A stretch of DNA of 6,969 nt from an uncultured bacterium (GTDB taxonomy: Bacteria; Patescibacteriota; Dojkabacteria; SC72). The translations under genes were made by a program, and so were the position numbers. The notes under the pieces were generated by a model. That model ran no database searches. It was given only the letters and a program-made list of their open reading frames with translations, and had not been told where the DNA came from. Every line of letters starts with the position of its first letter. Within the stretch, counting starts at the first letter, position 1. Where the stretch lies: positions 1-6,969 of the forward strand of contig CALLXA010000041.1 of NCBI GenBank assembly GCA_938015795.1, written 5' to 3'. Positions 1 through 4,776 of this stretch are shown one piece after another.

Positions 1-273
1 TTTGTTGGTATGATTAGTGCAGTTCCTCATGGTTGTCATATAGGAGATTACTCCTCTCTTTCTTCTGGAGTTAGTTTGGCTGGTGAAGTTCATGTAGGTG
101 AATTTACATTTTTAGGTGTAGGCTCTACAGTATCTCATTGTAAAGAAATTGGTAATAACGTGATTATTGGTGCTGGAAGTGTAGTGGTTAAGGATATTCC
201 AGATAATGTAGTGGCTTACGGTGTACCTGCAAGAGTTATGCGTAGCAGGGAATTAGGGGAGAAATATCTTTAA
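1..273 (+). CDS. Hexapeptide-repeat sugar acyltransferase, NeuD/PglD-like (5' truncated)
   Basis: This is the C-terminal 90 residues of a left-handed beta-helix acyltransferase. The reading frame is open from base 1 (Phe-Val-Gly before the first Met), so the gene starts outside the window; the ATG at 10 is probably internal. Hexapeptide turns of the form [IV]-G-x4 recur (CHIGDY, VHVGEF, KEIGNN, IIGAGS). The end reads VVVKDIPDNVVAYGVPARV, the classic closing turn of the NeuD/PglD group, which N- or O-acetylates amino sugars from acetyl-CoA for surface glycans. The His of VPH (visible residue 10, bases 28-30) aligns with the catalytic His of PglD-type enzymes. The Rossmann-like N-terminal sugar-binding domain would lie upstream. 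The exact substrate cannot be read from this fragment. Confidence in the family is high, in the NeuD/PglD subgroup moderate. Confidence 0.88.
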   Translation, partial: FVGMISAVPHGCHIGDYSSLSSGVSLAGEVHVGEFTFLGVGSTVSHCKEIGNNVIIGAGSVVVKDIPDNVVAYGVPARVMRSRELGEKYL

Positions 274-303
274 TAGGTATACTTGTTTAAATATCTTGTA
301 AAT

Positions 304-336
304 TATAATATTGAATCTTGAAATAACTTGTATATT
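304..336 (+). promoter_or_regulatory. Candidate promoter(s) for the 343-1758 operon
   Basis: A perfect TATAAT lies at 304-309, with a weak -35-like TTGTTT at 283-288 (15-nt spacer, short). It would start transcription near 316 and give a leader of about 27 nt. A second -10-like TATATT lies at 331-336, whose expected +1 coincides with the A of the ATG at 343. Both are inferred from consensus only, and AT-rich DNA yields such matches by chance. No Shine-Dalgarno sequence precedes the ATG. Confidence 0.4.
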
Positions 337-342
337 AATATT

Positions 343-840
343 ATGACAGAAGAAGTGTGTTTAGATTTAGCTCAGGAAATTAAATCACCTAGAGAAGAGA
401 ATTCTCCCATAAGAGAGCTTTTAGATGAGTATCCTGTTGAGGGATTTCCAAGTGTAAGAGAGTATCTTTTAGATAAACCACCAACAAGGGCTGCTGGTTT
501 TTGTAAAGAACATCCAGAAATTCTTGTACCATATGCATTTGAATTGTTAGATGATGAGAAAAATAATGAGAAGAGGCAGTATTTGTATGATATGTTTTAT
601 TATGGAAATATGGAAATTGATACAGATGATTTAATTCTTTATATTCGTAAGATTTTGGATAAAGGTATTCCTTTGGAGGAGTGCAAAATTTTATCTCATG
701 ATCTTTTAGAAATTAAAAAAAAAGCTGATCTTGATATAGGAATGGCTGGGGAACTTCCTAGGGCTTCATCTCTTTTTGTTAAATTCTATTCAAAATCTGT
801 TGTATTGCTTGCAAGTAAAATTAATAGAAATCTAGAATAA
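343..840 (+). CDS. Hypothetical protein, first gene of the orn-msrB operon
   Basis: I do not recognise this 165-residue protein. It is acidic and apparently soluble: no signal peptide, membrane segment, cysteine pairs or nucleotide-binding motif is visible. Predicted character is largely alpha-helical, with several stretches of alternating charged and hydrophobic residues (for example ELLDDEKNNEKRQYLYDMF and LILYIRKILDKGIPLEE), which could be helical repeats, but no repeat period is clear. I chose the ATG at 343 over an in-frame TTG at 328 because it is the canonical codon and a TATATT sits 7 nt before it. The gene ends 4 bp before orn, and msrB follows orn by 2 bp, so the three are probably one transcript. 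The location gives no firm functional hint. Confidence 0.75.
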   Translation: MTEEVCLDLAQEIKSPREENSPIRELLDEYPVEGFPSVREYLLDKPPTRAAGFCKEHPEILVPYAFELLDDEKNNEKRQYLYDMFYYGNMEIDTDDLILYIRKILDKGIPLEECKILSHDLLEIKKKADLDIGMAGELPRASSLFVKFYSKSVVLLASKINRNLE

Positions 841-844
841 GATT

Positions 845-1390
845 ATGCCGTTACAAATAATAAACAAATTAGTATGGATAGATCTCGAAATGACAGGTCT
901 AGACATAAGAAAAGATAGAATAATTCAAATAGCTATATTGATAACAGATATTAATTTGAATATCCTTGATGAAAATGGATTTGTAGCATATGCAAATATT
1001 ACTCAAGAAGATATCAGTAATATGAAGGATATTGTTAAGGATATGCATAGTAAAAATGGTGTTATAGATAAATGCTTGAATTCGGAATTAAGTATTGATG
1101 ATTTAGATAAAGGTGCTGTAGAGTATATTTCTAAATTTGTATCTCCAAAAGAATCACCATTGTGTGGTAGTAGTATTGCAACTGATCGTATGTTCATAGA
1201 ATATAATATGCCTTTGTTAAAAGATTTCCTCCATTACAGAAATATTGATGTATCAACTGTAAAACAATTAATAACTATGTGGTTGGATGAAACATATTTA
1301 AAAGAAATAGATACTCATGATGCTTTAGATGATATTAAAGAGAGTATCAAAGAATTACGTTTGTATAAGGAAAGAATTTTTAAAATTTAA
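845..1390 (+). CDS. orn: Oligoribonuclease (DEDDh 3'-5' exoribonuclease)
   Basis: This enzyme degrades 2- to 5-nt RNA fragments (nanoRNA), including pGpG, to mononucleotides in the cytoplasm, completing mRNA decay. At 181 residues it has the normal Orn length. All DEDDh residues are visible: D13 and E15 in WIDLEMTGLD (Exo I), D114 in SSIATDRMF (Exo II), and H158 plus D163 in THDALDDIKES (Exo III). Other signatures also match E. coli Orn, including DRIIQIA, ITDINLNIL, SPLCG and LHYRNIDVSTVK. The ATG at 845 is 4 bp after the upstream stop and puts the first catalytic Asp at the expected position. No Shine-Dalgarno site is present, and translation may be coupled to the upstream gene. For an organism that probably scavenges nucleotides, complete recycling of RNA ends would be useful (inference). 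Identification is near certain. Confidence 0.96.
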   Translation: MPLQIINKLVWIDLEMTGLDIRKDRIIQIAILITDINLNILDENGFVAYANITQEDISNMKDIVKDMHSKNGVIDKCLNSELSIDDLDKGAVEYISKFVSPKESPLCGSSIATDRMFIEYNMPLLKDFLHYRNIDVSTVKQLITMWLDETYLKEIDTHDALDDIKESIKELRLYKERIFKI

Positions 1391-1392
1391 AT

Positions 1393-1758
1393 ATGAAATT
1401 AAACAAACTTACAAAAGAAGAAAGTGAAATTATCATAAATAAAAAGACAGAAGCACCTTTTACAGGAGAATATGATAAGTTTTTTGAAGAAGGAATATAT
1501 GTATGTAGACAGTGTGGTAATAAGCTGTATGATTCAAAATCAAAATTTGATGCTGGATGTGGATGGCCAGCATTTGATGAAATGTATCCTAATTCTGTTG
1601 AGGAAGTTTTAGATAAGGATGGATCTAGAACAGAGATTGTTTGTAGTCAGTGTAAGGGACATTTAGGACATATATTTAAAGGTGAGAAATTTACTTTAAA
1701 AGATACTCGACATTGTGTAAATTCTTTAAGTATTAAATTTTTTCCTAACAAGAATTAG
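1393..1758 (+). CDS. msrB: Peptide-methionine (R)-S-oxide reductase MsrB
   Basis: MsrB reduces methionine-R-sulfoxide in oxidised proteins back to methionine, with thioredoxin-like recycling. The protein is 121 residues, a single MsrB domain without MsrA fusion or signal peptide, so it is cytoplasmic. Two CxxC pairs (C38/C41 in VCRQCG and C84/C87 in VCSQCKGHLGH) form the structural zinc site. C56 in AGCGWPAF is the probable resolving cysteine. C108 in RHCVNSLSIKF is the catalytic, sulfenic-acid-forming cysteine. The ATG lies 2 bp after the orn stop, so the gene is the third of a compact operon. No msrA is seen here. The gene ends with TAG and is convergent with the glycosyltransferase, whose stop is 3 bp away, with no terminator hairpin between them. 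Identification is near certain. Confidence 0.96.
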   Translation: MKLNKLTKEESEIIINKKTEAPFTGEYDKFFEEGIYVCRQCGNKLYDSKSKFDAGCGWPAFDEMYPNSVEEVLDKDGSRTEIVCSQCKGHLGHIFKGEKFTLKDTRHCVNSLSIKFFPNKN

Positions 1759-1761
1759 TCT

Positions 1762-2601
1762 TTAAGTAATATTTTCTTCTTTATTATTATGTTTACCTAT
1801 TTGAAGATATTTTATTAAATATCTATCAAAAAATTCTTTTAATTTTGTATTTTTAATATTTTTTGATTTAACTTCTAAATCATCTAAATCTTTTGAATTA
1901 GAAATGTTTGTTAAAATTTGATAATCCTCCTTTATTAAACCATTCTTTTTACCAATCACTTTCGCGATTTCTACAACCTCTTTAATATACTCCTTTAGAG
2001 CTTCTTTTGAATTGAATTTTTCATATTTGTATAATCCCCTTAAGTTTTTTAAAGGTAATTTTTTTGTAGGTATATTTTTAAAAATATCGTTTAAAAGAAC
2101 TTCAATACCAAATCTAACAGTACTCATTTTTTCTAAGTAAGGTAACAAATCTTCTCTGTAGTATACTCTTTGACCTGTTAATTCAGATGCTAAATTTTTT
2201 GTATTTTCGTTGTAAGGATTTAGTAAATATCCCATTACAATTCGATAGTTTTCTTCTAATATTGGTTTGAGTAATGTTTCTATATGTATATTTGAAAGAT
2301 TTGTAAAATCAGCATCTAAGAACATAATTAATTCGCTATTTGTCTTTTTTATACCTTCAACCATTGCATATCCTTTTCCTTTGTTTTCTTTTAAATCAAC
2401 AAGTATTATCTTATTTTTAAAACCTTTTAATATATCCAATGTCTTATCTTTAGATCCATCATTTATACATATAATTTCTTTGAAATATTTACTTAACAAG
2501 AGTGCCTTAACTACACTTTCTATTGTTTTTTCCTCGTTATATGCTGGTACTATTACTGAGATGGTTTTGTTTTTAAGATCCATATGGTGTAATTTTAACA
2601 T
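1762..2601 (-). CDS. Family 2 glycosyltransferase, cytosolic
   Basis: The first ~130 residues form a GT-A fold of the GT2 family, which transfers sugar from a nucleotide-sugar. Numbered from the ATG at 2601, visible motifs are VPAYNEE (18-24), the INDGSKDKT nucleotide-binding loop (46-54), ENKGKGYAM (72-80), the metal-binding DAD (96-98) and a TGQRVYYREDLLP acceptor-loop block (142-154) followed by FGIE (164-167). The last block resembles dolichol-phosphate-mannose-synthase or glucosyl-3-phosphoglycerate-synthase-like enzymes, but the acceptor cannot be assigned. The ~100-residue lysine-rich, helical C-terminal tail has no convincing membrane helix, so the enzyme is probably soluble or peripheral. 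A second ATG at 2583 (residue 7) is a plausible alternative start: an extended -10 lies just upstream of it. The gene is divergent from the methyltransferase and convergent with msrB. Confidence 0.9.
   Translation of the reverse strand: MLKLHHMDLKNKTISVIVPAYNEEKTIESVVKALLLSKYFKEIICINDGSKDKTLDILKGFKNKIILVDLKENKGKGYAMVEGIKKTNSELIMFLDADFTNLSNIHIETLLKPILEENYRIVMGYLLNPYNENTKNLASELTGQRVYYREDLLPYLEKMSTVRFGIEVLLNDIFKNIPTKKLPLKNLRGLYKYEKFNSKEALKEYIKEVVEIAKVIGKKNGLIKEDYQILTNISNSKDLDDLEVKSKNIKNTKLKEFFDRYLIKYLQIGKHNNKEENIT
2592..2600 (-). promoter_or_regulatory. Candidate extended -10 promoter for the glycosyltransferase
   Basis: Read on the minus strand, these bases are TGTTAAAAT, a TGn plus TAAAAT extended -10 element. 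The expected +1 is base 2585, 2 nt before the internal ATG at 2583. If real, the protein would start at that ATG on an almost leaderless mRNA, six residues shorter than annotated. No -35 match is seen, which is tolerated in extended -10 promoters. Confidence 0.35.
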
Positions 2602-2651
2602 ATATTGTTAGATCTTTTATGCTTTGTTTAATATTCTTAAAAAGTTTTAGA

Positions 2652-2657
2652 TATAAT
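2652..2657 (+). promoter_or_regulatory. Candidate -10 element for the RNA methyltransferase
   Basis: A perfect TATAAT with expected transcription start near 2664. It would give a 25-nt leader to the ATG at 2689, or an almost leaderless mRNA if the in-frame TTG at 2665 were used. No good -35 element is seen at normal spacing. Its position in the divergent spacer supports promoter function. Confidence 0.4.
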
Positions 2658-2664
2658 TTTAGTA

Positions 2665-2676
2665 TTGTTTAAACAA
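2665..2676 (+). repeat. 12-bp perfect palindrome TTGTTTAAACAA
   Basis: A perfect inverted repeat without loop, immediately downstream of the TATAAT and overlapping the expected transcription start of the methyltransferase. It could be a dimeric repressor site. It is AT-rich (10 of 12 bases), so chance is a real alternative, and no second copy was noticed in the window. Confidence 0.25.
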
Positions 2677-2688
2677 CATTTATTATTG

Positions 2689-3459
2689 ATGTATAACATA
2701 TCAACTTACAAATTATCTTTCTTGAGAGGTACTCAAGAATTTGTTTTGAAAGAATTACAAAACAAGTTTCCAAAAGTAGAAATTAAAAGTAAAAATAACA
2801 ATGAAATTGTTTTTGAATCTTCTTGTGAAGAAATTGAAGCTTTTAAAAATTTGTACTCTCCAACACAAATTGAAAATGAAAAAAGTATAATACTAAACCT
2901 CTCCAAAAGAGAATGGAGAAAAGAATATGTATCTGCAGGTATTAATCCTTCGTTAGCATATATTATTTGTGATATAGCTGAATTAAGATCCGAAGATATT
3001 GTTTACGATCCATTTTGTGGTGCAAGTATATTACCAATTACAGCTTTGAAGTATTTCAATGTTAAACGAGTTATATGTTCGGATATAAGTAGTAAAGCTA
3101 TTGCTAAAAGTAAGGTTAATTTTGAAACTGTAGATATTCCTGAGGAGAAATATATGATATTTAAAAGTGATATAAAAGATGTTACTTTGAGCAAGAAGAA
3201 TGTAGATGTAATAATCAGTAATCTTCCTTTTGGTATTAGAGTTGGTAGTCATGATGAAAATCTACTTAGTTATGTTTCTTTGAGAAATATAGCAGAGAAA
3301 ATACTTCGAACTAAAGGTAAGTTAGTGCTTTTGACTCAAGAGAAGAAGTTAATAAGGGAGGTTTTCGGAAAAGAGCATTGGAAAGTAAAAAGTATGGCTA
3401 GAGTAAATGCTGGAGGTTTGTTACCAGAAGTTTTTGTAATAAAAAGAATTTTAAAATAG
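2689..3459 (+). CDS. THUMP-type RNA (guanine-N2) methyltransferase, Trm14/RlmL-like
   Basis: This is a SAM-dependent class I methyltransferase of the COG0116 type, which makes N2-methylguanosine in tRNA or 23S rRNA. The protein is 256 residues from the ATG at 2689. Residues ~8-60 (LSFLRGTQEFVLKEL onward) resemble a short ferredoxin-like/THUMP N-terminus. Then come RKEYVSAGINPSLAY (77-91), equivalent to the conserved R-x-G-(H/L)-(P)-A-x-L block; SAM motif I DPFCGAS (107-113); the acidic residue of motif II in CSDISSKAIAKSKVNF (D132); motif III KSDIKD (159-164); and catalytic motif IV SNLPFGIR (177-184), the NLPFG/NPPYG signature of base N-methyltransferases. It is shorter than typical full THUMP enzymes (about 330-380 residues), so the RNA-binding part looks reduced. 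An in-frame TTG at 2665 would add eight residues; ATG is preferred. tRNA versus rRNA as substrate is undecided. Confidence 0.85.
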   Translation: MYNISTYKLSFLRGTQEFVLKELQNKFPKVEIKSKNNNEIVFESSCEEIEAFKNLYSPTQIENEKSIILNLSKREWRKEYVSAGINPSLAYIICDIAELRSEDIVYDPFCGASILPITALKYFNVKRVICSDISSKAIAKSKVNFETVDIPEEKYMIFKSDIKDVTLSKKNVDVIISNLPFGIRVGSHDENLLSYVSLRNIAEKILRTKGKLVLLTQEKKLIREVFGKEHWKVKSMARVNAGGLLPEVFVIKRILK

Positions 3460-3461
3460 TA

Positions 3462-3965
3462 TTAATATTTTCTACTATCATATGCCCAATGTAAGAGGGC
3501 TTGTCTTTGTTTTTTCCTACAACTTAAATCTCCTTTTTTACAATTCTTTTTTAATTGAGATACATGTCTTTTAAATGCTTTCCATCTCTTAATCTGTCTT
3601 TCATCCTCTGGTGGTATTCTTCTACCCATATAATATCTACAATACCATTGGAACCATCCCCTTGGATCTTCATGATATATCCATCTCTTTTCTTTCCAAT
3701 ATTGTAATGGTTTACTTGCATCTACTTTAAAGAAATTAATTTCAGGATTAGATTTCTCAGGGGAGAGTTTTGCATTTTTAAACCAATCTTTAGGAAATTC
3801 ATTTTTACAATCTGTCATATATTTACCACCAAATACTCCTAATTCAAGCATTTCTTTTGGTGTTAATTCAGGTTTGAATTCAGGATCAAAGTTTTTACCT
3901 ATTGGTTCTATTAAAGAATATGTATATCCTTTTTGCATTTTGTCATTTACAACAACTTTTTTCAT
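3462..3965 (-). CDS. Conserved protein of unknown function, widely distributed family
   Basis: The 167-residue protein belongs to a family I recall as strongly conserved in many bacteria and some eukaryotes, without assigned function; I know no gene symbol. Conserved-looking blocks are NFDPEFKPELTPKEMLELG (25-43), GVFGGKYMTDC (43-53), FPKDWF (57-62), VDASKPLQYWKEKRWIY (81-97), DPRGWFQWYCRYYMGRR (100-116), ERQIKRWKAFKRH (122-134) and CRKKQRQALLHWAYDSRK (149-166). It is basic and rich in Trp, Tyr and Arg, with four cysteines (C53, C109, C142, C149). There is no signal peptide or membrane segment. The aromatic and arginine density suggests binding of nucleic acid or another anion, but this is inference. 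The start ATG follows a candidate extended -10 by 9 nt. Its stop lies 2 bp from that of the methyltransferase. Confidence 0.88.
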   Translation of the reverse strand: MKKVVVNDKMQKGYTYSLIEPIGKNFDPEFKPELTPKEMLELGVFGGKYMTDCKNEFPKDWFKNAKLSPEKSNPEINFFKVDASKPLQYWKEKRWIYHEDPRGWFQWYCRYYMGRRIPPEDERQIKRWKAFKRHVSQLKKNCKKGDLSCRKKQRQALLHWAYDSRKY

Positions 3966-3974
3966 ATATATTTA

Positions 3975-3983
3975 AATCTATCA
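3975..3983 (-). promoter_or_regulatory. Candidate extended -10 promoter for the 3965-3462 gene
   Basis: On the minus strand these bases read TGATAGATT (TGn plus TAGATT). The expected +1 is base 3968, giving a 3-nt leader before the ATG at 3965. Assigned by consensus and position only. Confidence 0.35.
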
Positions 3984-4045
3984 TCAAAAAATAATTTTAT
4001 CTATATTGTATAGCTCTCATTTTCTAAATTCGGTATTTTGATTTC

Positions 4046-4054
4046 TGGTATAAT
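4046..4054 (+). promoter_or_regulatory. Extended -10 promoter for the DUF5674 gene; predicted leaderless
   Basis: TGGTATAAT is a perfect extended -10 (TGn plus TATAAT). The expected transcription start, seven bases after the hexamer, is base 4061, exactly the A of the start codon. No -35 match is seen 16-18 nt upstream. A short AGGA at 4054-4058 is only 2-3 nt from the ATG, too close to act as a normal Shine-Dalgarno site. This is the clearest promoter in the window. Confidence 0.6.
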
Positions 4055-4060
4055 AGGAAA

Positions 4061-4405
4061 ATGAAAGAAATTGAAAAACAAATTAGTATAAAAGAACTTA
4101 AAGATATGTCCACGAAGATGTTTGGAAACTTAGTTAAAGCTGTGGTAGATGTTGAAAAGGAATTGTTAATAGTAGATGCTGAATTACATTCAGATGAAGA
4201 GGCCTATCTACTTGGTCGAGGTTCCAAGCAAGAAAACATTTGGGGTATAAATATATATCCTGATTTGGATGTTGACAATCGAATAGAGTTTGATTCAATG
4301 ATAAATTTGAGACCTTCACAGAATAATAATTCTAGAGGTGTTGATAATGAAAATATTAGAAAGCAAATTTTAGATATCGTTAATTCGAAAATAAATAATG
4401 AATAA
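4061..4405 (+). CDS. DUF5674 family protein
   Basis: The 114-residue soluble protein matches my recollection of the DUF5674 family, common in Candidate Phyla Radiation bacteria and scattered elsewhere, with no known function. Characteristic blocks are MFGNLVKAVVDVEKEL (20-35), DAELHSDEEAYLLGRGSKQ (39-57), WGINIYPDL (61-69) and IEFDSMINLRPSQNNNSRGV (75-94). The last reads like a substrate- or ligand-contact segment: it is the best conserved part and carries Asp, Asn, Arg and Ser side chains. There is no cysteine, signal peptide or membrane segment. The stop overlaps the start of the following gene in an 8-bp ATGAATAA junction, so the two are translationally coupled. It is preceded by a strong extended -10. 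Family call is from memory of sequence pattern; function is unknown. Confidence 0.87.
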   Translation: MKEIEKQISIKELKDMSTKMFGNLVKAVVDVEKELLIVDAELHSDEEAYLLGRGSKQENIWGINIYPDLDVDNRIEFDSMINLRPSQNNNSRGVDNENIRKQILDIVNSKINNE

Positions 4406-4742
4406 CCTACAGCACAAAAAACAGTCTGAAGGGATTTGGCAGAGTAAATGTTTTTTTGAACAGATGGCGAATATCGGTAGTGAAGTATATAGAGCTATTA
4501 ATTGGAGAAATAAAGGTAATGAAGAATATTCTCAAATAGCATTTTTAAGATCTTTAGAGCTTTTTGATTTATCTAAAGAATCAAAGTTAACGATATCTCA
4601 GTTTAGAGAACTAACAAGAATGAGAGAGATTTGGGTCGATTTTTTCAAGTATGATAATCAATATAACTCTACTGAAGATCAAATAAACAAGTATTTCATG
4701 TATTCAACATTAGCTTTCAAAAATATGAAAAAAGAGAATTAA
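4398..4742 (+). CDS. Conserved small protein, coupled partner of DUF5674
   Basis: The 114-residue protein has no named domain that I know, but its blocks look strongly constrained: WQSKCFFEQMANIGSEVYRA (14-33), INWRNKGNEEYSQIAFLRSL (34-53), a LFDLS turn (55-59), ELTRMREIWVDFF (71-83) and YDNQYNST (85-92). It is probably all-helical and cytoplasmic. I recall similar proteins next to DUF5674 in other Candidate Phyla Radiation genomes, which with the 8-bp overlap suggests a two-subunit complex or joint pathway. The layout resembles toxin-antitoxin gene pairs in size and coupling, but no toxin motif is present. The ATG at 4398 lies inside the end of the upstream gene; no Shine-Dalgarno site is seen, so initiation probably depends on terminating ribosomes. 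Confidence 0.82.
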   Translation: MNNLQHKKQSEGIWQSKCFFEQMANIGSEVYRAINWRNKGNEEYSQIAFLRSLELFDLSKESKLTISQFRELTRMREIWVDFFKYDNQYNSTEDQINKYFMYSTLAFKNMKKEN

Positions 4743-4776
4743 GTATTTGTTTGTATATAAATTTAATAAACATAGT

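Noticed and set aside
262..297. Direct repeat AAATATCTT at 262-270 and 289-297
   Set aside because: Nine AT-rich bases, one copy inside a coding end; expected by chance in this composition.
1003..1197. Antisense open frame inside orn
   Set aside because: It lies opposite a conserved enzyme gene, has low-complexity Ser/Leu/Ile composition and no start context; it is a by-product of the sense codons.
1726..1744. TTTAA-GTA-TTAAA followed by a T run near the end of msrB as a terminator
   Set aside because: The stem is only five A-T pairs and lies within the coding region around the conserved C-terminal strand; too weak to call.
2267..2611. Plus-strand open frame opposite the glycosyltransferase N-terminus
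   Set aside because: The minus strand encodes all GT2 motifs here, and the plus-strand translation is Phe/Ser/Ile-rich with no domain.
3003..3252. Two overlapping antisense open frames inside the methyltransferase gene
   Set aside because: They oppose the SAM and catalytic motifs and have no recognisable protein character.
4134..4319. Antisense open frame inside the DUF5674 gene
   Set aside because: The sense frame carries conserved family blocks; the antisense product has none.
4398..4742. DUF5674 pair as a toxin-antitoxin system, with the second protein as a HEPN-type toxin
   Set aside because: No R-x4-6-H motif or other toxin active site is visible; only size and overlap resemble such systems.
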